A DNA stretch of 64,000 nucleotides from positions 52,997-116,996 of the forward strand of contig DAONFG010000004.1 of assembly GCA_035403465.1 (NCBI GenBank), read 5' to 3'. The notes below the pieces were generated by a model, which was not told the DNA's origin, did no database searches, and saw only the letters and a list, made by a program, of their open reading frames with translations. This stretch comes from JAAYBQ01 sp035403465. Its GTDB lineage: Bacteria > Spirochaetota > UBA4802 > UBA5550. A program made the translations under genes and the position numbers. This document shows positions 7,561-17,719 of the stretch, in pieces (within the stretch, counting starts at the first letter, position 1; each line of letters starts with the position of its first letter).

Positions 7561-10500
7561 CAGAATGTCTCCTCAAGCTGTTCTTCTTCCCTGATCGTCC
7601 TGAGCTTTTCGTCGATCAGTGCATTTTTTATTTCGTTCAGAGCGCGCTTGTATTCAAGCGGCAGTACGCGCACAAATTTTGGCATGAACTCATACCAGCG
7701 CAGTATTATATCTTTTGCAAAAGAGCTGTCTGTATAGTGAATATGCTTTTTCAGCATCTCGATAATTAAATCCTGGTCGTCGTAATCGCGAACAGGTGAT
7801 ATTTCAACCATACCTTTGTTGCAGAAGTAGTCAAAGTTTCCATCAAGGTCCAGTACATAAGCAATGCCGCCGCTCATGCCTGCACCGAAATTTCTGCCAA
7901 CACGGCCCAGCACCACAATCCTTCCGCCTGTCATATACTCGGCGCAGTGGTCACCTGTGCCCTCAACAACTGCGTATGCACCGCTGTTGCGTACGCAGAA
8001 ACGTTCTCCCGCGATGCCGCGGATATAGGCCTCACCCGAAGTAGCCCCGTACAGTACCGTGTTGCCGGCAATAATATTTTCTTCAGCCTTGAACGATGAA
8101 TCCTGCGGTGGTAAAAGAATCAGGCGCCCGCCTGAAAGGCCTTTGCCGAAGTAATCGTTAGCGTCACCCGTGAGCCTGAATGTGACACCCTTCGCAAGGA
8201 ATGCGCCGAAGCTCTGTCCTGCGCTGCCGTTAAACGTACACTGCACAGAATCATCCGGAAGACCAGTCTCCCCGTACTTTTTCGATATTTCGTAAGAAAG
8301 CATGGCGCCGACAGAACGGTCAGTGTTGCTGATTGGCATCTCTATGTACACATTGACCTCTTTCCCGCTTTCAAGTGCAGGTTTTACACGCTCAACCAGC
8401 CTCCGGTCAGGCACCATGTCGATTTTGTGGACCTGCTGTTTTACGCAGTGCAGGTCTGCGGTTGCCGCCTCTGCCGGTCTGTGCAGTATGTCTGAAGGAT
8501 CAACGTGCATGGCCTTCCAGTGGTTTATGCTGCGTACCCTGAGCAGGGCAGTGTTGCCTATAAGGTCATCGAATCTGCGCACACCCAGCGAAGCCATTAT
8601 CTCGCGTATCTCCTGCGCCATGAACCTGAAGTAATTGATAATATACTGTGACTTGCCGCGGAACTTTTTGCGAAGTTCCGGATCCTGTGTTGCCACTCCA
8701 ACCGGGCATGTGTTCAGGTGACATTTGCGCATCATGACGCATCCGAGAACGATGAGCACACCCGTACCGAAACCGAAATCTTCAGCACCCAGTATCCCCG
8801 CTATTACAATGTCGCGGCCGGTCTTCAGCTGCCCGTCAACCTGCAGTTTAACACGGCCCCTAAGGTTGTTCTTCACAAGGGTTTGGTGAGTTTCCGAGAG
8901 TCCAATTTCCCATGGCATTCCGGCGTGTTTGATAGAACTGATAGGGCTTGCACCGGTCCCGCCGTCGTAACCGCTTATGAGGATGTTGTCAGCGTGCGCT
9001 TTTGCCACACCTGCCGCGATAGTCCCCACGCCTGATTCTGAAACAAGCTTCACGCTTATCCGTGCAGAGGGATTCGCATTCTTCAGATCAAATATAAGCT
9101 GCGCAAGGTCCTCAATTGAATATATATCATGGTGAGGCGGCGGCGAAATAAGGGTTACGCCCGGAGTTGCGTGACGTGTCCTGGCAATCATTGAATCAAC
9201 CTTGTAACCGGGGAGCTGCCCGCCTTCGCCCGGTTTTGCACCCTGTGCCATTTTTATCTGGAGCTCATCCGCGTTCGCAAGATAGTTACTTGTAACACCG
9301 AACCTGCCCGAGGCGATCTGCTTGATTGCGCTGCGTGATGATGTTCCGTCAGGAAATGGAGTGAAACGTGCCGGGTCTTCGCCGCCTTCGCCGGAATTGC
9401 TGCGACCCTGTATGGAGTTCATGGCGATTGCGATTGCCTCGTGCGCCTCTCTGCTTATTGAGCCGAACGACATTGCGCCCGTGGTGAGGCGTTTCATGAT
9501 CTGTTCAACTGGTTCGACCTCGTCAACGGGAATAGGGCTTTGCGGATTGAAATCAAAGAGTCCCCTGATAAAATGAGGCTTGCTGTTCCTTAAGTCAACA
9601 AGTGATGTAAACTCCCTGTACTTTGTGTAGTCGCCCGAACTTGCAGCCCGTTGCAGAAGAGAAATTGACTCCGGGTCCCATGAATGCTTTTCACCGTATT
9701 TCCTGTAGCTGTAGACTCCTTCAGATTCAACAACAGGTGATGGACCGAATCCCCGGTTGTGCTTCATGATCGTTTCAGCTGCAATAACATCAATCCCGAT
9801 GCCTGATATTCGTGAACTGGTACCGGTAAAGTATTTATCGAGTAATTCCCGTGAAAGCCCGATGCATTCAAACACCTGGGCACCGCGGTAGCTTCTGATC
9901 GTTGATGTGCCCATCTTGGAATAAATTTTAAGAAGACCCTTGTCGATGGACTTAATGTAATTATTAATAAGACCGAGTACACCTGTATCTGACCGGGCCT
10001 TTCCGTTCATTTCAAGCTCGGTGATTGTGGCGAATGCAACATAAGGGTTGACCGCGTCTGCACCGTAGCCTATGAGCAGTGCAAAGTGCATCACCTCGCG
10101 CGCCTCGCCTGTTTCGCATACAATACCGGTCCCGGCCCTTTTTTTGGTCCTGATAAGGTGATGGTGAACGGCTGAGCATGAGAGCAGGGAGGGCACAGGG
10201 GCACGTTCCGCACTTACATTTTTATCTGACAGAATGATCACCTGGCAGCCTGTATCAACCGACTCTTCAGCTTCACGGCGTATTCGTTCCACAGCCTCTT
10301 CAAGTCCGGGGTTGCCGTATGAAACCGGAAACGTACAGTCTATGGTTGTGCACCTGATGTCAGCATGGCCTCCGTCGCGGAGTTTTTCCAGTTCCTTGTT
10401 TGTAAAAACAGGGCGTATGAATTTTATAAGCCTGCAGTGCTCAGGGGTTTCTTCAAGGAGGTTTCTCCTGCGGCCCATGTAGCTTGTATTGCTCATGACA

Positions 10501-12101
10501 AGCTCCTCCCTGATCGGGTCAATGGGGGGATTCGTAACCTGTGCGAAGACCTGCTTGAAGTAGTTATAAAGCGGCTGGGGCCTGTCCGAGAATACAGCAA
10601 CGGGAGTATCGGTTCCCATTGACCCCACCGGCTCCTGGCCGTTAACAGCCATCGGCTGGATTATATCGCTGATATCCTCGCGGTTATATCCGAAAGCGAT
10701 CTGCATGCGGCGCAGCTTTTCAGTCTCGATCACGGTTTCAGCAATACCACGGAATATAATATCATCAAAACTGATCCGGTTCTCCTCGACCCAGCGTTTA
10801 TAAGGACTCTGGTGAGCGATCCGTTCCTTTACTTCGCTGTCTGGAATTATCCGGCCCTCTTCTGTGTCAACAAGAAGCAGTTTTCCGGGCATGAGCCTCC
10901 CCTTGTGCTTTATGTCGCCGGGATTGAAATTCTGCACACCTACCTCTGAGGCCATAACGATCATGTTGTCGTTTGTGACAATATAACGCGAAGGTCTGAG
11001 TCCGTTCCTGTCAAGAGTCCCGCCGATAAACCTCCCGTCACAGAAAACCATTGAAGCCGGGCCATCCCATGGCTCCATCATCGTGGAGTGGTATTCATAA
11101 AAATATTTCAGGTATTCCGGGATCGGGTTCTTGTTGTTCCATGATTCCGGGATCATCATCATAAGTGAATGGGGAAGCGACCGTCCTGCTGCAACAAGCA
11201 TCTCCAGTGCATTATCAAATGAGGCCGAATCGCTCTTGCCCGGTTCAATCACAGGGAGAACCTTCTCAATATCGCTGCCAAGAAGCGCGGATTTAAAATC
11301 AGCCTCCCTTGCCTCCATCCAGAACCTGTTTCCCTTTATTGTATTGATTTCGCCGTTATGCGCCATCAGCCTGAACGGCTGGGCCAGGTCCCATGAAGGG
11401 AAAGTGTTTGTGCTGAACCTTGAGTGCACAAGGGCCATTGCGCTTTCCATTCTTTCGTCGCGAAGGTCAGAGTAATAATTCCTCACCTGCCCCGGCATAA
11501 GCATACCCTTGTAAACAATAGTCCTTGAAGAGAGTGTGACTATGTAGAACAGCCTCCTGTCTTCAATTGCCGATTCGCGGATTGTCCGTTCAATAAGTTT
11601 TCGTACAACAAAGAGACGCAGTTCAAGAGGCATCGGGGAACTTTTACATGCTGTTACAAATACCTGCCTGGAAAGAGGCTCTGACCCTTTTGCAATCTCG
11701 CCTATAACGCTGCTGTCAACAGGAACATCACGCCACGTAATAATCTTCAGCCCTTCAGATGCCATGATTTTTTCAATTTCAAATATACACGCTTCCCGCG
11801 CTGCCCGGTTTTTCGGAAGGAAAACAATACCTGTTCCATACTCACCCGCAGCGGGGAGTCCGGGCACGATCTCGTGATAAAATGAATGGGGGATCTGCAT
11901 CATGATACCGGCTCCGTCGCCGGTTTTATTGTCCGCGCCCTCGGCTCCCCTGTGCGTCATCCTTTCAAGGACTTCAAGTCCCCTTTCTATTATGCCGTGG
12001 GACTTTTTACCCTTAATATTCGCAACAAAACCTATGCCGCAGGAATCATGCTCAAATGACGGATCATACATTCCGGACTTTTCCGGCCTGGTGTAGTTCA
12101 T
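7560..12101 (-). CDS. gltB: Glutamate synthase large subunit
   Basis: The catalytic subunit of GOGAT. An N-terminal class II glutamine amidotransferase domain begins at Cys21 in HDSCGIGF, which after removal of a 20-residue propeptide would be the nucleophile. The FMN-binding synthase domain holds GRSNSGEGGEDP near residue 900. The 3Fe-4S cysteines CVMMRKCHLNTCPVG lie near 1117-1131, and a C-terminal GXGXG beta-helix follows. An upstream ATG at 12122 has no ribosome site, while the ATG at 12101 has TGGAG 8 bases before it, so I prefer 12101 (1513 residues). First gene of a gltBD operon, divergent from pyrG. Confidence 0.96.
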   Translation of the reverse strand: MNYTRPEKSGMYDPSFEHDSCGIGFVANIKGKKSHGIIERGLEVLERMTHRGAEGADNKTGDGAGIMMQIPHSFYHEIVPGLPAAGEYGTGIVFLPKNRAAREACIFEIEKIMASEGLKIITWRDVPVDSSVIGEIAKGSEPLSRQVFVTACKSSPMPLELRLFVVRKLIERTIRESAIEDRRLFYIVTLSSRTIVYKGMLMPGQVRNYYSDLRDERMESAMALVHSRFSTNTFPSWDLAQPFRLMAHNGEINTIKGNRFWMEAREADFKSALLGSDIEKVLPVIEPGKSDSASFDNALEMLVAAGRSLPHSLMMMIPESWNNKNPIPEYLKYFYEYHSTMMEPWDGPASMVFCDGRFIGGTLDRNGLRPSRYIVTNDNMIVMASEVGVQNFNPGDIKHKGRLMPGKLLLVDTEEGRIIPDSEVKERIAHQSPYKRWVEENRISFDDIIFRGIAETVIETEKLRRMQIAFGYNREDISDIIQPMAVNGQEPVGSMGTDTPVAVFSDRPQPLYNYFKQVFAQVTNPPIDPIREELVMSNTSYMGRRRNLLEETPEHCRLIKFIRPVFTNKELEKLRDGGHADIRCTTIDCTFPVSYGNPGLEEAVERIRREAEESVDTGCQVIILSDKNVSAERAPVPSLLSCSAVHHHLIRTKKRAGTGIVCETGEAREVMHFALLIGYGADAVNPYVAFATITELEMNGKARSDTGVLGLINNYIKSIDKGLLKIYSKMGTSTIRSYRGAQVFECIGLSRELLDKYFTGTSSRISGIGIDVIAAETIMKHNRGFGPSPVVESEGVYSYRKYGEKHSWDPESISLLQRAASSGDYTKYREFTSLVDLRNSKPHFIRGLFDFNPQSPIPVDEVEPVEQIMKRLTTGAMSFGSISREAHEAIAIAMNSIQGRSNSGEGGEDPARFTPFPDGTSSRSAIKQIASGRFGVTSNYLANADELQIKMAQGAKPGEGGQLPGYKVDSMIARTRHATPGVTLISPPPHHDIYSIEDLAQLIFDLKNANPSARISVKLVSESGVGTIAAGVAKAHADNILISGYDGGTGASPISSIKHAGMPWEIGLSETHQTLVKNNLRGRVKLQVDGQLKTGRDIVIAGILGAEDFGFGTGVLIVLGCVMMRKCHLNTCPVGVATQDPELRKKFRGKSQYIINYFRFMAQEIREIMASLGVRRFDDLIGNTALLRVRSINHWKAMHVDPSDILHRPAEAATADLHCVKQQVHKIDMVPDRRLVERVKPALESGKEVNVYIEMPISNTDRSVGAMLSYEISKKYGETGLPDDSVQCTFNGSAGQSFGAFLAKGVTFRLTGDANDYFGKGLSGGRLILLPPQDSSFKAEENIIAGNTVLYGATSGEAYIRGIAGERFCVRNSGAYAVVEGTGDHCAEYMTGGRIVVLGRVGRNFGAGMSGGIAYVLDLDGNFDYFCNKGMVEISPVRDYDDQDLIIEMLKKHIHYTDSSFAKDIILRWYEFMPKFVRVLPLEYKRALNEIKNALIDEKLRTIREEEQLEETF

Positions 12102-12420
12102 CTTAATGCTCCAGTAAGACATGTTGACGGTAGAAAGGTTAACTCATTGGATACCGCGTGATGATAAAATAAAAACAGGCTGATCTCTTACAAATAAAAA
12201 ATTAAAGGGCAATGTTACGTCAGTGTTAAAATATAACTTCTATTAAACAAAACAATCATGTATACGATTGCAGCTGGCATGGCTCATGCAGGATCGTCCC
12301 TGCTGAACAATTTAAAATTTAACATATCTGTAGCATAAAAAAAACTTTAAACATTGATTATCCTGTATTTAACTGGAGAATGACAACAGTAATTTAATGC
12401 AGAGTTCCCGAGGTGTGCTT
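12102..12420. other. Intergenic region between divergent gltB and pyrG
   Basis: AT-rich, no gene seen. It must hold promoters for both directions. It contains short dyads (GCATG-GCT-CATGC near 12276 and GCAGG-N-CCTGC near 12289) but no riboswitch I recognise. Confidence 0.4.
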
Positions 12421-14046
12421 ATGTCCGAAGACAGGACGAAATATATATTTGTAACAGGAGGCGTCTGCTCTTCCCTTGGAAAGGGGATTTCGGTTGCTTC
12501 GCTGGGTATGCTGCTTGAAGGCCACGGCTATAAGATATCAATCATAAAGATGGATCCCTACCTGAACATCGACCCGGGCACCATGAGCCCATTCCAGCAT
12601 GGAGAGGTTTATGTTACCGAGGACGGTGCGGAAACAGACCTTGACCTGGGATACTACGAAAGGTTCACCGGTTCCAAGCTGTCGCGGAAGAATTCCGTGT
12701 CAACCGGCCAGATATACAACACGGTCATTCAGCGTGAGAGGAGGGGGGACTACCTGGGGAGCACGGTACAGGTTATACCTCACATCACAAACGAAATAAA
12801 GAAAAGGATTTACGATGTTGGGGCCGATGACGACCTGGATTTTGTACTGGTTGAAATCGGCGGCACAGTGGGCGACATAGAATCGATCCCGTTTCTTGAA
12901 TCGATCAGGCAGATCCGGCAGGAGCTCGGAATCAAGCGGGTAATGAATGTTCACCTTACACTTGTTCCGACGATTGCAGTTGCAGGGGAACAGAAGACCA
13001 AACCCACACAGCACTCGGTCAAGGAGCTTATGCAGCTGGGAATCATCCCCGACATACTGCTGGCCAGGGTGGAAAAACCCATGGAGAGCGAGATGAAGGC
13101 AAAGATCGCCCTCTTCTGCAATGTTTCTGAACGCAACGTAATATCCGCCGAAGACATAAAAGGTTCGATTTATGAAATACCATACATGTTCCAGCGGAAC
13201 GGCTTTGACATGATAACACTTGAACATTTCAACCTGCCGGCCGGCCGCATAAACCTGGGTAAATGGGACAGCTTTATCACCACCCTGCGTAACCCGAAAA
13301 GGCGCGTAAAGATCGCGGTCGTGGGAAAATACATGCAGCTTAATGACGCGTACAGGTCAATCTACGAGGCACTGGTGCACGGTGCAGTAGCCAGCGAGGC
13401 TGAGCTTGATATACTCAAGATCGATTCAGAGGACCTTGAGTCATGCAGTGAATCATCCGCGGCATCAATGTTTGATGGAGTTGACGGTATACTTGTACCC
13501 GGCGGGTTCGGCAACAGGGGAATCGAAGGAAAGATAGCTGCGGTCAGCCACGCAAGAAGGAACGGTATTCCTTTCCTCGGTATATGCCTTGGCATGCAGT
13601 GCGCGGTAATCGAGTTTGCAAGGAATGTATGCGGACTGGCGGGCGCAAATTCCACAGAGTTTAATTCATATACGCCGCACCCGGTTATATCGCTGCTCGA
13701 GGAGCAGGAGGTTATTGCAGAGAAGGGGGGCACCATGAGACTTGGGGCCTACCACTGCGAATTCACACCGGGGAGCAGGATAGGGTCCATATACGGCAGG
13801 GAGTCTGTGATGGAGCGCCACAGGCACAGGTTTGAGTTTACAATGAAGTACAGGCAGATATTTGAAGAGTACGGGATGATTGTCGGAGGGATCTACCCCA
13901 GGAACAATCTTGTGGAGACTGTTGAGGTTCCAGGTCACCCGTGGTTTGTGGCAACGCAGTACCACCCTGAATTCAAGTCGAAACCGGTGAACCCGCATCC
14001 GCTTTTCAGGGATTTTATACGTGCCGCTGTTGAACGCAGGGGATAA
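12421..14046 (+). CDS. pyrG: CTP synthase
   Basis: Makes CTP from UTP, ATP and glutamine, the last step of pyrimidine nucleotide synthesis. The amidoligase domain starts with GGVCSSLGKG at residues 13-22. The C-terminal glutamine amidotransferase domain has its nucleophile Cys near residue 388 in GICLGMQ and the His-Glu pair in YHPEF near 514. The 541 residues match the family (about 545). An ATG at 12397 in the same frame is 18 bases from its nearest purine-rich site. GAGGTG precedes the ATG at 12421 at normal spacing, so the latter is chosen. It is monocistronic here. Confidence 0.96.
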   Translation: MSEDRTKYIFVTGGVCSSLGKGISVASLGMLLEGHGYKISIIKMDPYLNIDPGTMSPFQHGEVYVTEDGAETDLDLGYYERFTGSKLSRKNSVSTGQIYNTVIQRERRGDYLGSTVQVIPHITNEIKKRIYDVGADDDLDFVLVEIGGTVGDIESIPFLESIRQIRQELGIKRVMNVHLTLVPTIAVAGEQKTKPTQHSVKELMQLGIIPDILLARVEKPMESEMKAKIALFCNVSERNVISAEDIKGSIYEIPYMFQRNGFDMITLEHFNLPAGRINLGKWDSFITTLRNPKRRVKIAVVGKYMQLNDAYRSIYEALVHGAVASEAELDILKIDSEDLESCSESSAASMFDGVDGILVPGGFGNRGIEGKIAAVSHARRNGIPFLGICLGMQCAVIEFARNVCGLAGANSTEFNSYTPHPVISLLEEQEVIAEKGGTMRLGAYHCEFTPGSRIGSIYGRESVMERHRHRFEFTMKYRQIFEEYGMIVGGIYPRNNLVETVEVPGHPWFVATQYHPEFKSKPVNPHPLFRDFIRAAVERRG

Positions 14047-14069
14047 AACTCTGTATCCTGTGACCGGTC

Positions 14070-14804
14070 TTATTCCGGGTGCTTTACAGAATTAACAAGC
14101 ATCCGGACCTCTGATGTTTTCAGAATGCGGTGGTCCCCCTTGTTAAGCCTTCCCAGCGAAAGCGGGCCGTAACCGGTTCTCTTCAGCTTTAACACGTTGT
14201 ACCCCAGGTTTTTGAAAGAGTACCTGATCTGTCTTTTTTTGCCTTCAGCAATCAGCACCTTTACGAACATGCGTGATTTGTCTGCAACCGTTAGCGTGGC
14301 AGGCCTTGTCCTGGTCTTTATCTGGTGAACAAAAAAACCTTTTTCAATCTTCTTCAGGTCCTCATCTGCTGCAGGTTTGTCCAGTTCGACAAGGTATTCC
14401 TTTTTTACCTTGAAGTCTGGCGAAGTCAGCATGTGGGAAAGGTCTCCGTCATTGGTAAAAAGAAGCAGCCCCTCAGTATCCTTGTCCAGTCTGCCCACGG
14501 GAACAACACCCGCCCGGATGAATTTTTCCGGAAGAAGCGACATTACTGTTGCCCGCCCTTTTTCATCGCTCAGGGTGGTAATGTATCCCTTTGGCTTGTT
14601 GAGCATCAGGTAGTATGTCATGCTCACGGCAGTGAGCTTTTTGCCGTTAAAGCTGATTACGGATACGTCAGGGTCAACTGTCGTGGCAAGGTCTGTAATG
14701 ACACGCCCGTCAATTTTTATAAGGCCTTCAGTGATCAGCGATTCAACTTTCCGCCGCGAACCGATACCGCATGATGCGAGATATTTATTCAGTCTAGTTT
14801 TCAT
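14070..14804 (-). CDS. RsuA/RluB-family rRNA pseudouridine synthase
   Basis: Isomerises specific uridines of ribosomal RNA. An N-terminal S4 RNA-binding domain (about 1-48, MKTRLNKYLASCGIGSRR) is followed by the catalytic domain with GRLDKDTEG at 104-112, where Asp107 is catalytic. The 244-residue size and S4 domain place it in the RsuA/RluB/RluE/RluF group; which rRNA site it modifies cannot be told. The gene starts inside the 3' end of the SH3 lipoprotein gene (11-base overlap), so the two are probably one operon. Confidence 0.92.
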   Translation of the reverse strand: MKTRLNKYLASCGIGSRRKVESLITEGLIKIDGRVITDLATTVDPDVSVISFNGKKLTAVSMTYYLMLNKPKGYITTLSDEKGRATVMSLLPEKFIRAGVVPVGRLDKDTEGLLLFTNDGDLSHMLTSPDFKVKKEYLVELDKPAADEDLKKIEKGFFVHQIKTRTRPATLTVADKSRMFVKVLIAEGKKRQIRYSFKNLGYNVLKLKRTGYGPLSLGRLNKGDHRILKTSEVRMLVNSVKHPE

Positions 14805-15567
14805 CAGTTTTTTTCAGGTCCTCTGCCGCGTCTGGTTTTCCGCCGGTCACCTGGTCTTCGGATACCTCAGACTGTGATTCGGGGTTGTTGTTGATTTTCT
14901 TGAACCGTATTTCATCATTCACTGTATCACGGTAGAGTGAGAAGATGTCACCCCTGCGCACATAGTTGAGTTCCCCTTCAAATGATGTTCCCGCAAGAAA
15001 AATAATCCGGCTTTTGTTGAAATCGAAATTATAATTACCCTCGATTTTTTTTGTGGCCCCTTTAATATATGAGGCGTATCTCCCGTCCTTATATATTTCG
15101 AGGCAGTGGTTTGTATAGTCTCCGAAACGGTTTACACTCCACCATTTGCCGTGTAGAGCCTCGCTCAATTCATCAGTCTCTTTCTCCCAGAATGAACTCA
15201 GGTATGATTCAATATTGTCGCTGCTTGAATCGCTTAGTATGCTGATATTTTTTCCGAACACCCAGCCTGTTATACCGTTTGACAGCCTCACCTTGTACCA
15301 GTAATCCTTCTGGCCTGCTATTGACTGCACCACCGCAGAGCGTTCAATAACCTCGGTAATTTCACCCTTTTTCATCTGCGCAATACGTGAAGTTGATATG
15401 AGCGGATCAACACGCAGGGCTGTGTTGGCAGTAGTGATAATTGCAATGTGTTTCTCCTGGCCGGGAGCTCCGGTTACAGGACCGGTTTCCTCATCTTTTC
15501 CGCACATGGCAAACAGCAGGAGGCTTATGGCAGACAGGAGGGATAACGTTTTTCTGTATCTTCTCAT
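14794..15567 (-). CDS. SH3-domain lipoprotein
   Basis: A type II signal peptide ends in LLFAMC, with the lipidated Cys at residue 22. Residues about 45-110 look like a bacterial SH3 (SH3b) domain: ALRVDPLISTSRIAQMKKGE, then YWYKVRLSNGITGWVFG. Such domains often bind cell wall peptides. The C-terminal half has WWSVNRFGDY and a beta-rich region ending in a charged, disordered tail. I do not recognise a specific family for it. It overlaps the downstream pseudouridine synthase gene by 11 bases. Probably an outer-membrane or periplasmic anchored lipoprotein. Confidence 0.8.
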   Translation of the reverse strand: MRRYRKTLSLLSAISLLLFAMCGKDEETGPVTGAPGQEKHIAIITTANTALRVDPLISTSRIAQMKKGEITEVIERSAVVQSIAGQKDYWYKVRLSNGITGWVFGKNISILSDSSSDNIESYLSSFWEKETDELSEALHGKWWSVNRFGDYTNHCLEIYKDGRYASYIKGATKKIEGNYNFDFNKSRIIFLAGTSFEGELNYVRRGDIFSLYRDTVNDEIRFKKINNNPESQSEVSEDQVTGGKPDAAEDLKKTDEN

Positions 15568-15863
15568 TTAATATGACCTTGTATATTAGTGTACAGGCAT
15601 CGGGCCTTTTTTTCAATGTTTTATGCGTACCCGGGTAAGCAATTTAAAAACTTAAGGTTTTCTGACTGATTTTAATCTGTCTATGTGAGCTATCCATGTT
15701 GTCAATAACAAATCCTCAATGTATATAGCTGCGGCCTGTACAAAAATATCTTGACGCTTTATATTAAACACGGACAATAATCAGGATTCTTGTCATTAAA
15801 ACCTCTGCACAACAGATCAGAAAATTACAGAGCATAAGAGTATTCGGAACAGGTTATTATTAA

Positions 15864-16460
15864 ATGAAAATAAGAGAACTATTCAGCGGGAAGGTTTATA
15901 CAGTGTCAAACTTTCTTACTCTGCTAAGGGTGATTGCTGTCCCGGTAATTTTTTATTATATGCATCTCGAGAGTATAACCGGTAATCAGAAATACATGTA
16001 TTACCAGGTGTTTTATTTCGGCATAGTGATCGTCTCGGATTTTTTTGACGGATTCCTTGCAAGGAAATTCAACCAGATATCCAAGCTCGGGCAATTCCTT
16101 GATCCTGTTGCGGATAAAATCTGCCTCATAGTAATCGGCAGTTCACTTGTCTACTACAAGGGATTTCCGCTATGGGTGCTTATTATCGTCCTGTTCAGGG
16201 AGGTGGTTGTCGTTCTCGGTGCAGTGTTTCTTTTTGCAAGGAGAGACGTTGAGGTACAGCCGGGCCTGATGGGGAAAACAGGTGTGGCATGCATGGCACT
16301 CTCGGCACTGTTCTACCTTGTTTCTTTTGATTATCAGCTTTTCAACATCATATCTGTAAAGATAATCTCGGTTTCCCTGATACTTTTATTCTATATTCCC
16401 GGGTCTGTTCTATATGTTAAAAACTATTCAGAATACTGCTTCAAGGATAAAAAGTTTTAG
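15864..16460 (+). CDS. pgsA: CDP-diacylglycerol-glycerol-3-phosphate phosphatidyltransferase family protein
   Basis: Inner-membrane enzyme that attaches CDP-diacylglycerol to an alcohol, most likely glycerol-3-phosphate, in phosphatidylglycerol synthesis. The CDP-alcohol phosphatidyltransferase motif is perfect: Asp62-Gly63, Ala66-Arg67, Gly76, Asp80 and Asp84. The N-terminal TVSNFLTLLRVIAVPVIF is typical of PgsA, and there are about five to six hydrophobic helices over 198 residues. Related enzymes using other alcohols share the motif, so the substrate is an inference. The amidase gene begins 47 bases before this one ends, in another frame. Confidence 0.9.
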   Translation: MKIRELFSGKVYTVSNFLTLLRVIAVPVIFYYMHLESITGNQKYMYYQVFYFGIVIVSDFFDGFLARKFNQISKLGQFLDPVADKICLIVIGSSLVYYKGFPLWVLIIVLFREVVVVLGAVFLFARRDVEVQPGLMGKTGVACMALSALFYLVSFDYQLFNIISVKIISVSLILLFYIPGSVLYVKNYSEYCFKDKKF

Positions 16461-17589
16461 TTCTATTGCTTTTATTGCCGCGGCAGTACTTCTGTTTACC
16501 GGGGCATCTGCTGACAGGACTATTCCGCTGACCGTGATCGACGGCAGAAAATACATTTCTCTTCATGCATTTATTACCACGCTTGATATTGAAAACAGTT
16601 TTGATCACGTATACCAGAAGGGCCGTCTTTATTACAAGAAGCATTACATGGTGTACAAGACAGGTTATTCGGTCGCAATAATCGACAACAGCCTCTATAC
16701 ATCGGCTTACGAGGTGGTCAGGTACAAGGGGGGCATATACCTCCCTGCTGATATGGCCGGGGCAGCTGCGGGAATGTTTTATTCCGGAATAACGGTTGTG
16801 CTGAGTGAGGACAGGCTGGTCATCGCACAGAAAAAACAGGAGGAACAGCCCGCATCTGAAGTTACCATACAGAAGACAAAGGGGCGTATAGGGTTCATCA
16901 TAATCGATCCCGGACATGGCGGCAAGGATCCCGGGGCGATAGGTAAGGGCGGGATAAGGGAGAAGGATATTACGCTGAAGGTTTCGCTTAAGCTCGAATC
17001 CCTGCTGAAAGAAAAATTTAAAAATATCAAGATAAAGATTACAAGGAACAATGACCGTTTCATTGAACTTGCACAGAGGGCTGAACTAGCAAACAGGGAG
17101 ATAAAAAAGGATGTCAACGGACTGTTTGTAAGCGTCCACGTAAATGCCTCGATCAGTCCTAAAATTTCAGGCTTTGAGACCTATTACCTTTCACAGAATC
17201 CCACGAACGAGGAGGCACGAAAAACCGCAGCCCTTGAGAATAATGTAATTATCCTTGAGGATAATTCCCCGGCAGATGACGTTGAATACATGGAAGCGCT
17301 GATGATTACCACGCAGATACAGAAAGAGAGTTCCATGCTGGCTGATTTTGTCCAGAGGCAGATGGACTATAACATTTCAGAATTCAAGTCAAGGGGCGTG
17401 CACAGGGCCGACTTTTTTGTACTCAGGGGCGCCCTGATGCCCGCGGTTCTTGCGGAGATCGGTTTTATTACACACCGGAAAGAGTCATCCTTCCTGAAAA
17501 AGGAGAGCTACCAGGATAAAGTCGCAGCAGGGATATGCAGCGGTATAGTAAAATTTATTAACCGGTATAATAAAATGATTGAACAGTAA
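16414..17589 (+). CDS. N-acetylmuramoyl-L-alanine amidase (Amidase_3)
   Basis: Exported zinc amidase that cuts the bond between MurNAc and the stem peptide. Signal peptide about 1-33 (ending TGASA). Residues 36-140 resemble the beta-stranded copper amine oxidase-like N-terminal domain, and the amidase domain runs from about 160. Zinc ligands are His168 (DPGHGG), Glu183 (REKD) and His242 (SVHVNA), and the catalytic Glu348 lies in LAEIGFI. No obvious ribosome site precedes the ATG at 16414, which lies inside pgsA, but the signal peptide supports it. The last gene before an inverted-repeat terminator. Confidence 0.92.
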   Translation: MLKTIQNTASRIKSFSSIAFIAAAVLLFTGASADRTIPLTVIDGRKYISLHAFITTLDIENSFDHVYQKGRLYYKKHYMVYKTGYSVAIIDNSLYTSAYEVVRYKGGIYLPADMAGAAAGMFYSGITVVLSEDRLVIAQKKQEEQPASEVTIQKTKGRIGFIIIDPGHGGKDPGAIGKGGIREKDITLKVSLKLESLLKEKFKNIKIKITRNNDRFIELAQRAELANREIKKDVNGLFVSVHVNASISPKISGFETYYLSQNPTNEEARKTAALENNVIILEDNSPADDVEYMEALMITTQIQKESSMLADFVQRQMDYNISEFKSRGVHRADFFVLRGALMPAVLAEIGFITHRKESSFLKKESYQDKVAAGICSGIVKFINRYNKMIEQ

Positions 17590-17659
17590 GAGACCGGTTT
17601 TATAAGGGAACCACAATAAATTAGAATATGGATGTTCCCTTGTGGGCACAACTGCTGTT

Positions 17660-17705
17660 AAAATCAGAATCTTTTATATTTGTATTTCGGAAGATTCTGA
17701 TTTTT
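17660..17705 (+). terminator. Probable terminator after the amidase gene
   Basis: A 14-bp perfect inverted repeat, AAAATCAGAATCTT (17660-17673) and its complement (17691-17704), is followed by further T residues. The stem is AT-rich and the loop long (17 bases), so its strength is uncertain. Confidence 0.6.
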
Positions 17706-17719
17706 AGAGGTGCCCATAA